Assembly: GCF_003182095.1 (NCBI RefSeq)
Contig: NZ_QGTJ01000002.1
Coordinates: forward strand, 545,762-609,761
Origin: Plasticicumulans acidivorans
GTDB taxonomy: Bacteria > Pseudomonadota > Gammaproteobacteria > Competibacterales > Competibacteraceae
DNA length: 64,000 nucleotides
Reading direction: 5' to 3'
The notes under the pieces are model-generated. The model was not told the origin of the DNA. It ran no database searches and saw only the letters and a program-made list of their open reading frames with translations. Made by a program: the position numbers and the translations under genes. Positions 9,280 to 18,450 of this stretch are shown here, piece after piece. How positions within the stretch are numbered: position 1 is the stretch's first letter; the number at the start of each line of letters is the position of its first letter.

Positions 9280-10459
9280 GCCCACCCCCACAAGAGTCTG
9301 TCCCGGCGGACCAGCCCCGCCTTGCTCCCTGTATGGAACTGCCGGTCCCCATGCCGGCAGTCTTTCGATTCCGAGGCTGACGCAAGGGCCGTCCCTGATT
9401 CAGGATCGTGGCGGGACTTGGCGGGTGTGGATCACCGTGTGCCTAGCTCGCGTGCGTGGGCTGTCCATGGCAGCGTCAATGCCATCTGCGAAGTGAAAGC
9501 AATACTGATGCCGCGCGCCTGCTCATCGTCACAGGAGTGCTGCGGCCTCGGACCGGAGTTTCCGGCCAGTGCGAAAAACCCAGTGATGACGGTCGTCACA
9601 GATTCACTCCCGGCCATCGGCAGATGGCTGGAAGCGCCTGTATTTAAAATAGATGGTGACACTGACCGGGGTGCTGCAAGCGCCACTATAAAAAAAACGG
9701 ACAGTCCGGCGGCAGGGCTGTCGGCGGTACTCATGGCGGTTGTGCCGGGCGCGATGCGGCCCGCACGAGACCCCCGAAGGGAGGGGCGGCAGGGCGCGGG
9801 CGGACGCCTTCAGCACCCACCACGCCGTCACTGCGTCTTGCGGGCCGTAGCCGCAGGCCGGTGACAATCAGAAAAGCTGCTCTGTCAACGTACGCGGCAA
9901 GCGTTGCCCCGCATGTGCTGGATGCCGCAGCCGCTGCTTCGGCCTGGCGAAGTGGCGTTGCAAGGGGCGCGGGAGCCTCGGTTCCTTGGCGCTTTAGGGC
10001 GCATGCAAACCGGTGCTGCGGAGCGACCATGCATGGCCGCGAGCGATTGAAGGGCTTGTGATCCAGGGCTGAGACGCGCGATCTCGAAGTCAGCGCCGTC
10101 CGTGCGGGGTGCACGGATGCGCGGTGATATGCGAACCGGATCGCGTGCTGTACCTGTCGCGGCTGACTCGCTGATCAGGGGCGCCCGCTCCATCCCGCCG
10201 TGAGCGGCATCGGCAGAGTCGCTTACTCAACCGAAACTTGACGCCCCGCTCTCCACTGACTGCGCTCGCCGACCGACTCGGCAGCGTTGACGATCAGTCC
10301 CGGTGGATTTCGCCGCTCGTGCAGGTATTGGCGCGGCACTGCAGAGCCCACGGGCCGCTGCCGTGAAAGGTTTCATCAGCATAAATGCTCGCTGCTGACG
10401 CAGGACTTGCGGGCATTGTTTTCAGATGACGGATAGTGATCGTGCCTGGTTCGTCGGTG
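9280..10459. other. Gene-poor 1.2 kb stretch downstream of wzt
   Basis: I see no convincing gene on either strand. Open frames here have no ribosome sites, no domain-like sequence and a composition of read-through shadows. The only firm structure is a minus-strand terminator at 9690-9722. The stretch may be the eroded 3' flank of the exporter cluster. Confidence 0.5.
9690..9722 (-). terminator. Rho-independent terminator, isolated, minus strand
   Basis: Minus strand: 8-bp stem GACAGCCC/GGACTGTC (9700-9707 with 9715-9722, one G-U), seven-base loop, then CG and eight T (9690-9697). It lies 740 bp after the wzt stop with no recognisable gene in between, so either the wzt transcript has a long tail or a gene or small RNA has been missed or lost. 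Confidence 0.75.
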
Positions 10460-11200
10460 TCAGTGGAAATAAGAATTGACGACTGATTCCGGGTCTGCAT
10501 CCATGATGATTTTTCCATGCTCAAGCCAGATAGCGCGGTTACAGGTGTGCAGTACCAGCTCCCGTGAATGCGTTGCAATGATGAGGATGTTGGTCGACTG
10601 AACCATATTCGACATGCGTGCTTCGGCTTTATGTCTGAAAGCTTCATCCCCGACGGACAACCATTCATCCATTAAAAGAATTTCTGGGCGAACAATCGTG
10701 GAAACAGCAAAGGCCAAGCGCAGATGCATGCCGCTTGAATAGGTTCGCAGTGGCATGTCGATGAAATCTCCTAATTCAGAGAATTCGATGATTTCGTCGA
10801 TGTGTTCCCGTATCTCGGGTTTGCTCATGCCGAGAAGGCCGCCGCGAATATAGATGTTCTCTCTTCCCGTCGCTTCCGGGTCGATGCCTAAAGATATGTC
10901 GATGAGAGATCCTATCTCGCCTTTTATATCCACCGTACCGGAGGTGGGCGCATAAACACCGCTGAGTAATCTCAGCAGTGTGCTTTTTCCGGCGCCGTTA
11001 TGACCCAGCAGGCCGACCCGGTCGCCATCCTGGAGCGTGAGCGTCAAGTTCTCCAAGGCGCGGACGATCACTCGACCTTGGCTGTCCGCGCCTAACTGAC
11101 CTCCCGTGGCAACCTGGAATAAGCGCTTTTTTAAAGATCTGCCATTGGCGTTATAAATCGGAAAGTCAACGCATACGTTTTCAATATGAATTAGTGCCAT
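10460..11200 (-). CDS. Wzt/KpsT-type ATPase of a polysaccharide ABC exporter
   Basis: 246-residue ATP-binding subunit that energises export of an O-antigen, capsule or teichoic-acid-like polymer across the inner membrane with the permease upstream. Walker A is GLLGHNGAGKSTLLRLLSG, the signature is TYSSGMHLRLAFAV, Walker B is EILLMDEWLSVGD and the switch His is in ATHSREL. The long C-terminal carbohydrate-binding domain of some Wzt proteins is absent, so export would not depend on terminal-sugar recognition. Visibly richer in A/T than its neighbours. Confidence 0.93.
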   Translation of the reverse strand: MALIHIENVCVDFPIYNANGRSLKKRLFQVATGGQLGADSQGRVIVRALENLTLTLQDGDRVGLLGHNGAGKSTLLRLLSGVYAPTSGTVDIKGEIGSLIDISLGIDPEATGRENIYIRGGLLGMSKPEIREHIDEIIEFSELGDFIDMPLRTYSSGMHLRLAFAVSTIVRPEILLMDEWLSVGDEAFRHKAEARMSNMVQSTNILIIATHSRELVLHTCNRAIWLEHGKIIMDADPESVVNSYFH

Positions 11201-11215
11201 GATCTTTTTTGATGT

Positions 11216-12004
11216 CTAAAGCCAATAAGCGATACGGCGCTTGTAGCTGGTGTAGATCGCTACCGTCATGCCCCATCCGATAAGTGCCAATCCTGAGGCA
11301 ACGAGCCAGCTCTGTGCGCTTGGCAGGTGGCCGAGAAGGGGGGCGCGGACGATTTCGAGCAGGTGGTATAGCGGATTGAGACTCAGCAGGTAAATGCCGG
11401 CCCGTTGTGGCAGCAGCGTCGGCATCCACATGATCGGGGTCAGATAAAATAAAACTTGGAGAAAATTGCTGACTATCTGCGGCAGATCGCGATAGCGGGC
11501 GCAAATGATGCCTAAAATCAAAGCGACCCAGGCTAAATTCAAGACAACCAGAATAAACCCTGGAATGCTCAATAAAGCCGTCACTTCCAATGGCTTGCCG
11601 ACGGCAAGAAACACGATTGGCAGAATGGCCAGATTGTGGGCAAAAATGATCAAATTGCGCCACATCAGTCGCATGATGTGTACGAAAAGCGGAATCGGCA
11701 GTTGCTTGATGATGTTTTCTGCCCCGATGAAACCGACACAGCCTTCAGTGACCACTGAAGAAATCAGTCCCCACAGAATCATGCCGGCGGAGAGAAAGGG
11801 GAGAAACTCTGTCATCGGAGATTTGAAAATCTGACCGAATACGATACCGATCGTACCGATCATGACGCCCATGCTGATCGTCAGCCAGAATGGGCCCAGT
11901 GCAGAACGCCTATATCTCTGGCGAACGTCCTGCCAACCCAGCATGCCGGCAAGAGAAGAGCGCTCCAGTGCATTCGCGATGTCGTCTAGCGCTATGTTTT
12001 TCAA
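11216..12004 (-). CDS. Wzm-type permease of a polysaccharide ABC exporter
   Basis: 262-residue ABC-2 membrane protein with about six hydrophobic segments. The N-terminal amphipathic stretch WQDVRQRYRRSALGPFWLTI and the segment LTPIMWMPTLL are typical of O-antigen and capsule exporters (RfbA/Wzm, KpsM). It precedes the ATPase by 15 bases, forming a two-gene operon. No glycosyltransferase or polymer biosynthesis gene is adjacent, so the transported polymer cannot be named. A/T-rich codon use suggests transfer. Confidence 0.92.
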   Translation of the reverse strand: MKNIALDDIANALERSSLAGMLGWQDVRQRYRRSALGPFWLTISMGVMIGTIGIVFGQIFKSPMTEFLPFLSAGMILWGLISSVVTEGCVGFIGAENIIKQLPIPLFVHIMRLMWRNLIIFAHNLAILPIVFLAVGKPLEVTALLSIPGFILVVLNLAWVALILGIICARYRDLPQIVSNFLQVLFYLTPIMWMPTLLPQRAGIYLLSLNPLYHLLEIVRAPLLGHLPSAQSWLVASGLALIGWGMTVAIYTSYKRRIAYWL

Positions 12005-12328
12005 CTCGGACTGCTCCGTGAATGAGCTCGTATAAAAGCTTGAAAGTATATTGTAATTGAGCGGTGGTTGATAGGCATCTGTGTCAGTGCCGCTTGTTCA
12101 TGGCGCTGAAAATGGCCGGAAATCAAGAGGTGATGATTTACATGGTCGGTTTTACGCGGCGGTCTGCCGGGCAGGGGCGGCGGTAAAAGTCGTAATCTGA
12201 GCGTGGTAAATAAAGGCCTTTCAATATGATTGGGGCGGATTGAATGCCGCGATAGCAATGACGCCTTTCCCGAGTGCATTGGGGCGAAGCGTAAATGATA
12301 GCGCTCTTCCAATCCGCGCCCCGCGTAT
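12005..12328. other. Intergenic stretch between wzm and polA
   Basis: A/T-richer upstream region of wzm and 3' flank of polA; no gene or convincing terminator seen. It probably holds the promoter of the exporter operon. Confidence 0.4.
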
Positions 12329-15046
12329 TCAGTGCGCCTCGTCCCAGTTGTCGCCGACGCCGACGCCGACGATCAGCGGCACGCTCAGCTTGGCGGCGGC
12401 ACTCATGTGCTGCGCGACTTCGCTGCAGAAAGCATCGACGGCCTGCTCGGCGACCTCGAACACCAGCTCGTCATGGACCTGCATGATCATGCGGGCATCG
12501 CTGCCGCCCTGTTGCAGCCAGGCGTCCACGGCGAGCATCGCGCGCTTGATGATGTCGGCCGCGGTGCCCTGCATCGGTGCGTTGATCGCGGTGCGCTCCG
12601 CAGCGGTGCGGCGGGCCGGATTGCGTGAGCGGATCTCCGGCAGATACAGGCGCCGGCCGAACACGGTTTCGACGTAGCCGCGCTCGGCGGCGCTCTTGCG
12701 CGTGGCCTCCATGAACGCCTTCACGCCGGGGTAGCGGGTGAAGTAGAGGTTGACGTAGTCCTGCGCTGCGCTGCGCTCGATGCCGAGGTTGCGTGCCAGG
12801 CCGAAGGCGCTCATGCCGTAGATCAGGCCGAAGTTGATCGCCTTGGCGGCACGGCGCTGCTCCGGGCCGACCAGCTCCAGCGGCACGCCGAACACTTCGG
12901 CGGCGGTGGCGCGGTGGATGTCCTGGCCGGCGGCGAACGCGCGCAACAGCGCGGCGTCGCCCGACAGGTGCGCCATGATGCGCAGCTCGATCTGCGAGTA
13001 GTCGGCGGCGACGATGCGATAGCCCGGCGCGGCGATGAAGGCCCGGCGGATACGCCGGCCGGCATCGGTGCGCACCGGGATGTTCTGCAGATTGGGGTCG
13101 CTCGACGACAGCCGCCCGGTGCTGGCCACCGCCTGGTGGTAGCTGGTGTGCACGCGGCTGTCGGCGTCGACCAGTTCCGGCAGCTTGTCGGTGTAGGTCG
13201 ACTTGAGCTTGGCCAGCGCGCGGTATTCGAGGATCGTCGCCGGCAGCGCGTGGCCCTCGTCGGCGAGCTCCTGCAGGACTTCCTCGTCGGTCGAGGGCTG
13301 GCCGGTCGGGGTTTTTTTCTTCACCGGCAGGCCGCGCTGCTCGAACAGGATCACCTGCAGCTGCTTCGGCGAGCCGAGGTTGAACGGCTGTCCGGCCAGT
13401 TCGTGGGCCTGGCGTTCGAGCTCGATCAGGCGCCTGGCGAACTCCGCGCTCTGGCGCTTGAGCTCGGCGGTGTCGAGGCGCACGCCGTGGCGTTCGATGC
13501 GCGACAGCACCGGGATCAGCGGAATCTCCAGCGTCTGATACAGCTCGGCGAGGCGTGGCTCCGAGGCCAGCTTGGCCCACAGCGCATGGTGCAGGCGCAG
13601 CGTGACGTCGGCGTCCTCGGCGGCGTAGGGCGCGGCGGTTTCGAGCGGCACCTGCTCGAAGCCGATCTGCTTGGCGCCCTTGCCGGCGACGTCCTCGTAC
13701 TTGATCGTGCTCTCGCCGAGGTAGGCCAGCGCCAGGCTGTCCATGTCATGGCGGGTCGCCGTGGAATTCCACACGTAGCTTTCCAGCATGGTGTCGTGGG
13801 CGACGCCGCGCAGCGTGATGCCGTGGTTGGCGAGCACGTTCATGTCGAACTTGGCGTGCTGGCCGACCTTGGCGCGGGTGGCGTCTTCGAGCAGCGGCTT
13901 GAGCGCGGCGAGCACGGCGTCACGATCGAGTTGCTCCGGCACCCCGGCGTAGGTGTGGGCGAGCGGCACGTAGGCGGCGTGGCCGGCTGCACAGGCGAAG
14001 GAGACGCCGACGATGCGCGCACGCATGTAGTCGAGCGCGTCGGTCTCGGTATCGAAGGCGAACAGCGGCGCGGCGCGCAGGCGGGCGAGCCAGTCGTCGA
14101 GGGCGGCCTGATCGAGGATCAGCTGGTAATCGCGTTCGAGCGCCGGCGTGGCGTCGGGCGGCGGCTCGGCCGGGGCGGGGGCGGCGCCCTGTTCGACTTC
14201 ACGCAGCCAGCTCTTGAATTCGAGTTCGCGGTAGAGGCGGGCCAGCGCGTCGCGATCGGGCGCGGCCGGCACCAGGTCATCGAGGCCGACCGGCAGTGTG
14301 CAGTCGCACTTGACCGTGGCCAGCGCGCGCGCCAGCGGCAGCTGTTCGAGGTGCACGCGCAGTGCTTCGCCGGCCTTGCCCTTGATGTCGCCGGCGGCGG
14401 CGATCAGCGCATCGAGCGAGCCGTGCTCGCCGAGCCATTTGGCCGCGGTCTTCGGGCCGACGCCGGGAATGCCGGGGATGTTGTCGACCGTATCGCCCAT
14501 CAGTGCCAGCAGATCGACGATGCGCGCCGGCGGCACGCCGAACTTCGCCTGCACGCCGGACTCATCGTAGATGGACTCCTGGCCTTCGCGCTTCATGGTG
14601 TCGAGGATCTGCACGTGCGGGCCGACCAGCTGGGTGAGGTCCTTGTCGCCGCTGGCGATGACCACGTCGAGTCCGCGCGCCACCGCCGCGCAGCTCAGCG
14701 TGCCGATGACATCGTCGGCCTCGACGCCGGACTCGACCAGCAGCGGCAGGCCGAGCGCGCGCACCAGCGCGTGCAGCGGTTCGATCTGCGCCCGCAGCTC
14801 GTCCGGCATCGGCGGGCGCTGCGCCTTGTATTCGGCGTAGAGCTCATCGCGAAAGGTCGGGCCGCTGGCATCGAAGACCACGGCGACGTGCGTCGGCTGC
14901 AGGCGTTCGAGCAGCCCGCGCAGCATGGCGATGACGCCGCGCACGGCGCCGGTCGGGCGGCCGTCGGCGGTCGCCAGCGGCGGCAGGGCGTGAAAAGCAC
15001 GGTAGAGATACGACGAACCGTCGACGAGCAGGACAGGAGCATTCAT
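12329..15046 (-). CDS. polA: DNA polymerase I
   Basis: 905-residue repair and Okazaki-fragment polymerase with three domains. The 5'-nuclease (1-290) has VDGSSYLYRAFHALP and DVVIASGDKDLTQLV. The 3'-5' proofreading domain (about 320-510) is intact, with FAFDTETDALDY, GQHAKFDMNVL and YAAEDADVTLRLH. The polymerase domain has ADYSQIELRIMAHLSGD, AAKAINFGLIYGMSAFGLAR and MQVHDELVFEV. The ATG at 15046 gives the normal N-terminus MNAPVLLVDGS. It is divergent from the LOG gene, and polA, DUF2782 and thrB are a recurrent neighbourhood in these bacteria. Confidence 0.98.
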   Translation of the reverse strand: MNAPVLLVDGSSYLYRAFHALPPLATADGRPTGAVRGVIAMLRGLLERLQPTHVAVVFDASGPTFRDELYAEYKAQRPPMPDELRAQIEPLHALVRALGLPLLVESGVEADDVIGTLSCAAVARGLDVVIASGDKDLTQLVGPHVQILDTMKREGQESIYDESGVQAKFGVPPARIVDLLALMGDTVDNIPGIPGVGPKTAAKWLGEHGSLDALIAAAGDIKGKAGEALRVHLEQLPLARALATVKCDCTLPVGLDDLVPAAPDRDALARLYRELEFKSWLREVEQGAAPAPAEPPPDATPALERDYQLILDQAALDDWLARLRAAPLFAFDTETDALDYMRARIVGVSFACAAGHAAYVPLAHTYAGVPEQLDRDAVLAALKPLLEDATRAKVGQHAKFDMNVLANHGITLRGVAHDTMLESYVWNSTATRHDMDSLALAYLGESTIKYEDVAGKGAKQIGFEQVPLETAAPYAAEDADVTLRLHHALWAKLASEPRLAELYQTLEIPLIPVLSRIERHGVRLDTAELKRQSAEFARRLIELERQAHELAGQPFNLGSPKQLQVILFEQRGLPVKKKTPTGQPSTDEEVLQELADEGHALPATILEYRALAKLKSTYTDKLPELVDADSRVHTSYHQAVASTGRLSSSDPNLQNIPVRTDAGRRIRRAFIAAPGYRIVAADYSQIELRIMAHLSGDAALLRAFAAGQDIHRATAAEVFGVPLELVGPEQRRAAKAINFGLIYGMSAFGLARNLGIERSAAQDYVNLYFTRYPGVKAFMEATRKSAAERGYVETVFGRRLYLPEIRSRNPARRTAAERTAINAPMQGTAADIIKRAMLAVDAWLQQGGSDARMIMQVHDELVFEVAEQAVDAFCSEVAQHMSAAAKLSVPLIVGVGVGDNWDEAH

Positions 15047-15142
15047 GGCGAGGCGCAATCCAATGTGCTGGAGTAGGACGGTCGCCGACCAGCAGGGACG
15101 GGCGACCATCGAATGAACACCGACGGGCAAGGGGCAAGCCGC

Positions 15143-15868
15143 ATGTCACCCGACAACAAGCACAACCACCCGGGCATGGCACCGATCAATGACGCCATCC
15201 TCACCCGCGAGTCGTGGAAGATCTTCCAGATCATGGCCGAGTTCGTCGAAGGCTTCGAGCGCCTGGCGCGCATCAAGCCCTCGGTCAGCATCTTCGGCTC
15301 CGCACGCATCAAACCCGATCATCCGTACTACCAGACCGCCGAGGAGATCGCGCGCCTGCTCTCCGATGCCGGTTTTTCGGTCGTCACCGGCGGCGGGCCG
15401 GGCATCATGGAGGCCGGCAACAAGGGCGCCTATGCCGGGCAGTCGCCGTCGATCGGCCTCAACATCCAGCTGCCGCACGAGCAGGTCGGCAACCCGTACC
15501 AGAACATCGCGCTGACCTTCCGCCATTTCTTCTCGCGCAAGGTGATGTTCGTGAAGTACGCCTCGGCCTACGTGGTGCTGCCGGGCGGTTTCGGCACGCT
15601 CGACGAGATGGCCGAGATCCTGACGCTGGTGCAGACCGGCAAGACGCGGCGCATCCCGATCATCCTCGTCCACCGTCCGTTCTGGGAGCCGCTGGTCAAC
15701 TGGTTCCGCGGCTCGATGGTCGCCGAAGGCATGATCGACGAGCGTGATCTCGAACTGTTTCGCTTGCTGGACAAGCCTCAGGAGGTCGTGGATGCTATTT
15801 TCTCCCATTACGAGAGTCGGGGCTTTGAGCCCTCGGCCGAAGAGCAGGAAATCCTGCTCGATCTCTGA
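15143..15868 (+). CDS. LOG-family nucleotide phosphoribohydrolase (TIGR00730)
   Basis: 241 residues from the preferred start. GGGPGIMEAGNKGAYAG and VLPGGFGTLDEMAE are the two signatures of the LOG family, once called lysine decarboxylase and now known as nucleoside-monophosphate phosphoribohydrolases, several of which release cytokinin-like bases. No specific substrate can be read from the sequence. The ATG at 15143 follows AGGGG at a good distance; an in-frame ATG at 15113 with a poorer site would add ten residues. Confidence 0.88.
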   Translation: MSPDNKHNHPGMAPINDAILTRESWKIFQIMAEFVEGFERLARIKPSVSIFGSARIKPDHPYYQTAEEIARLLSDAGFSVVTGGGPGIMEAGNKGAYAGQSPSIGLNIQLPHEQVGNPYQNIALTFRHFFSRKVMFVKYASAYVVLPGGFGTLDEMAEILTLVQTGKTRRIPIILVHRPFWEPLVNWFRGSMVAEGMIDERDLELFRLLDKPQEVVDAIFSHYESRGFEPSAEEQEILLDL

Positions 15869-15901
15869 CGTTTCCTCCCAGCCAGTCGCAAGGATTTCGT
15901 G

Positions 15902-16234
15902 ATGAAGCGCCTTCTTCCACTGTGCGCCCTGCTCGTTGCAGCGTCCGTCGCCGTCGCTCAGGATGCCCCGAAGCCGCCGGACCTGCAGCCGCTGCCCGAG
16001 GGGGCCGATGATGCCCAGCAGGAGTTACAACCGGAGGTCACCGTCATTCGCCGTGACGAGGGCACGATCGAGGAGTACCGCGTCAACGGCAAGCTGTACA
16101 TGGTCAAAGTGACTCCGAGCAAGGGTTACCCGTACTACCTGATCGATACCGACGGCGACGGCAACCTCGAAACCCGCCGCAACGACATGGACCCCGGCAT
16201 CGCCGTGCCGAGCTGGGTGCTGCTGCGCTGGTAA
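15902..16234 (+). CDS. DUF2782 protein, secreted
   Basis: 110 residues: a cleavable signal peptide (MKRLLPLCALLVAASVAVAQ), a Pro-rich linker, then the DUF2782 core VTVIRRDEGTIEEYRVNGKL and MVKVTPSKGYPYYLID. The function of the family is unknown; a periplasmic location is inferred. AAGGA stands eight bases before the ATG; a GTG directly before it is an alternative start. It follows the LOG gene by 33 bases and precedes thrB, as in many related genomes. Confidence 0.88.
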   Translation: MKRLLPLCALLVAASVAVAQDAPKPPDLQPLPEGADDAQQELQPEVTVIRRDEGTIEEYRVNGKLYMVKVTPSKGYPYYLIDTDGDGNLETRRNDMDPGIAVPSWVLLRW

Positions 16235-16254
16235 GATCCGTTCTCCCGTTCCCC

Positions 16255-16278
16255 GAGGCCCCGTCGCGACGGGGCCTC
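16255..16278 (+). terminator. Hairpin terminator between DUF2782 gene and thrB
   Basis: Perfect 11-bp stem GAGGCCCCGTC/GACGGGGCCTC with a GC loop, followed by TTGCTGT. The T run is weak, so some read-through into thrB is likely. Confidence 0.6.
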
Positions 16279-16300
16279 TTGCTGTCGGCCTCAGGCTCTC

Positions 16301-17242
16301 ATGTCCGTCTACACCACCGTCGAGCGCACCGAACTCGCCGCCTTCGTCGCCGATTACGATATCGGTGCCTACGTCTCGCACCGGGGCATCAGCGAAGGCA
16401 TTTCCAACACCAACTATTTCCTCGTCACCGAGCGCGACGAATACGTGCTGACGCTGTTCGAGCTGATCGGCTTCGACGACGTGCCCTATTACCTGGAACT
16501 GATGGCCTACCTCGCCGCCCGTGGTGTGCCCGGCGCACACCCGGTGGCCGATCGTGCCGGCAGTTTCATGAAACCGCTGGCCGGCAAGCCGGCGGCGCTG
16601 GTCTACAAGCTCGAAGGGCGTGGCGTGAGCAGCCAGCCGAGCGTCGCGCAGTGCCGTGCCATCGGCGCGACGCTGGCGCAGCTGCACCTCGCCGGGCGTG
16701 ACTTTCCGCAGTTTCGCGCCAACGATCGCGGCCCGGCCTGGGCGTCGGCGGCGGCGGCGCGCGTGCTGCCGAAGCTCGACGCCAGCGATGCCGCCCTGCT
16801 GCGCGAGGAACTCGACGCGCAGGCGGCGCACCCGCGCGCCCTGCTGCCGCAAGGGGTGATCCACGCCGATCTGTTCGTCGACAATGCGCTGTTCGACGGC
16901 GATCGCCTGTGCGGGCTGATCGATTTCTACTACGCCTGCACCGATGCGCTGGCCTACGACCTCGCCATCACGCTCAACGACTGGTGCAAGCTGGCCGACG
17001 GCACGATCGATCATGAACGCGCCGAGGCGATGGTCACCGCCTACCTTGCCGTGCGCCCCTTCGCCGCCGACGAGCGCGAGGCCTGGCCGCGGCTGCTGCG
17101 CGCCGCGGCGCTGCGCTTCTGGCTGTCGCGGCTGGTCGACAAGCTGTTCCCGATGCCGGGCGAGCTCACCTACATCAAAGACCCCGATGAGTACCGCCGC
17201 CTGCTGCTCGCCCACCGTGCCGATCCCTGGCAGCTGGGCTGA
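16301..17242 (+). CDS. thrB: Homoserine kinase, APH-like type
   Basis: 313 residues. Phosphorylates homoserine in threonine synthesis. This is the kinase type with the aminoglycoside-phosphotransferase fold found in many proteobacteria, not the GHMP type of E. coli. GISEGISNTNYFLVT is the nucleotide loop, and GVIHADLFVDNALF plus CGLIDFYYACTDALAYDLA give the catalytic Asp and the metal-binding DFY site. Length is normal for the family. Confidence 0.95.
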   Translation: MSVYTTVERTELAAFVADYDIGAYVSHRGISEGISNTNYFLVTERDEYVLTLFELIGFDDVPYYLELMAYLAARGVPGAHPVADRAGSFMKPLAGKPAALVYKLEGRGVSSQPSVAQCRAIGATLAQLHLAGRDFPQFRANDRGPAWASAAAARVLPKLDASDAALLREELDAQAAHPRALLPQGVIHADLFVDNALFDGDRLCGLIDFYYACTDALAYDLAITLNDWCKLADGTIDHERAEAMVTAYLAVRPFAADEREAWPRLLRAAALRFWLSRLVDKLFPMPGELTYIKDPDEYRRLLLAHRADPWQLG

Positions 17243-17273
17243 ATCCGCCCGCCGGCGAACGCTCGGCGGGAAC

Positions 17274-17300
17274 AAAAAAGGCCGCGACAGCGGCCTTTTT
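17274..17300. terminator. Bidirectional terminator between thrB and the DUF3149 gene
   Basis: Stem AAGGCCGC/GCGGCCTT with a GACA loop, A-rich on the left and T-rich on the right, so it can end thrB on the plus strand and the small DUF3149 gene on the minus strand. Confidence 0.85.
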
Positions 17301-17325
17301 CATTGGAGGGATGATCGTCAGGCGT

Positions 17326-17463
17326 TCATTTCTTGGCCTGATCGTCCTTCGACTGGCCGATGAACAGCCAGCCGAAATAGGCTCCCATGCCGAGCATGAA
17401 CAGGATGACGAGCGCGGTGAGCACGCCGGTCCAGTCGGAAAACAGCAGCTTGAGCACATCCAT
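17326..17463 (-). CDS. DUF3149 small membrane protein
   Basis: 45 residues beginning MDVLKLLFSDWTGVLTALVI, with one membrane helix followed by FGWLFIGQSKDDQAKK. The opening LKLLFSD, the single helix with GMGAYF and the charged tail match the short DUF3149 family. Function unknown. Its transcript would end at the bidirectional terminator 26 bases downstream. Confidence 0.75.
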   Translation of the reverse strand: MDVLKLLFSDWTGVLTALVILFMLGMGAYFGWLFIGQSKDDQAKK

Positions 17464-17547
17464 CGGCGGAGCACCTGCGGGGGCTGGGAACGACGCTCCC
17501 AGTATTCGCCGAGCGGCCGCCGTCCGCTTTGCGAATTCGCAATGGCG

Positions 17548-17658
17548 TCAGCGGTATAGCCAGCGCCAGCAGCGGCGCAGCGTCTGCCAGAAACCACGCT
17601 GCGAAGCGCCGTTGCGCTGGCGCATGTGATCGATCTGGTTGCGCGTCATGTAGCTCAT
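17548..17658 (-). CDS. Possible 36-residue basic protein
   Basis: Starts MSYMTRNQIDHMRQRNGASQ and ends TLRRCWRWLYR. AGGA stands nine bases before the ATG. The composition (Arg/Trp-rich tail) is not obviously a shadow, but there is no homology I recognise. An in-frame upstream ATG would add five residues. Treat as tentative. Confidence 0.35.
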   Translation of the reverse strand: MSYMTRNQIDHMRQRNGASQRGFWQTLRRCWRWLYR

Positions 17659-17779
17659 GGCAAGGTCCTGCATGGCTTCAGGGGCCGGTGTCCGACCCGA
17701 TGCGTCTACTTTGATGAAACTAATTCTCGAATGCAAGCGATAGGCGCATGCCCATGCGATCCATCGAAGCCGCGAGCCT

Positions 17780-18394
17780 TTACCAATCGTGCGGACAGCC
17801 GTGGCAGCCGTCCATCACCGTGTCCTGCAAAATCGTGTAACGCAGCAGCGCACCGTCGAGCTCGGCCTCGCGCAGATTGGCGTGGCTGAGCTTGGTTTCC
17901 TGCAGATTGGCGTTGTTCAGCCGTGCGCCCTGCAGATTGACCTTGTTGGCCCAGGCCATTTCCAGGCTCGCCGCGCTCAGGTCGGCACCGCTGAGGCTGG
18001 CGCCGCTGAGGCGGGCGAAGGCGAGGTTGGCACCGCGCAGGCGGGCACCGTCGAGCCGCGCGCCCTGCAGGAACGCAAGCGACAGATCGGCCGCGTCGAG
18101 CTCGGCCTCGCGCAGGTCGGCTCCCTGCAGATTGGCGTGACGCAGGTCGGCGCGCGCCAGTTTGGCGCCGCGCAGCCGGGCGCCGTGCAGGTCGATGTTT
18201 TTCAGCGGGGCATGACGCAGGTCGGCGCCGGGGCAGTCGGCTCCGGGCTGCAGCCGGCAGCCGCGCCATTCGAGCGGTGCGGTGTCGAGCGGCGTTTCAG
18301 CGGGGATCGTCGTGCCGGCGGCATCGTCGGGCGAGGCGGCCAGGCTCGGCAGGGCAGCGGCCAGAGCGAAGCCCAGGGCCAGGAAGCGCTTCAT
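17780..18394 (-). CDS. Exported pentapeptide-repeat protein
   Basis: 204 residues with a signal peptide (about 1-19). From residue 57 onward there are consecutive A(D/N)LxxAxL pentapeptides, for example GADLRHAPLKNIDLHGARLR, that would form a right-handed quadrilateral beta-helix of five to six coils. The C-terminus carries CHGCPHDW, so a C-x-x-C pair stands at the end of the helix. It follows the PQQ dehydrogenase gene by 56 bases and is probably cotranscribed. A partner or stabiliser role for the periplasmic dehydrogenase is an inference from position only. Confidence 0.82.
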   Translation of the reverse strand: MKRFLALGFALAAALPSLAASPDDAAGTTIPAETPLDTAPLEWRGCRLQPGADCPGADLRHAPLKNIDLHGARLRGAKLARADLRHANLQGADLREAELDAADLSLAFLQGARLDGARLRGANLAFARLSGASLSGADLSAASLEMAWANKVNLQGARLNNANLQETKLSHANLREAELDGALLRYTILQDTVMDGCHGCPHDW

Positions 18395-18450
18395 CGGGGG
18401 AGTTCCTCGGTGCGGGCCGGGCGCCTGCGGCGGCGCCCGGCGCGGGCGGG

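Noticed and set aside
9432..9734. A 100-codon minus-strand frame with a signal-peptide-like start
   Set aside because: It runs through the terminator hairpin at 9690-9722 and has no ribosome site or recognisable body.
12914..15076. A 720-codon open frame antisense to polA
   Set aside because: All polA motifs are on the minus strand. The antisense frame has no ribosome site or family sequence.
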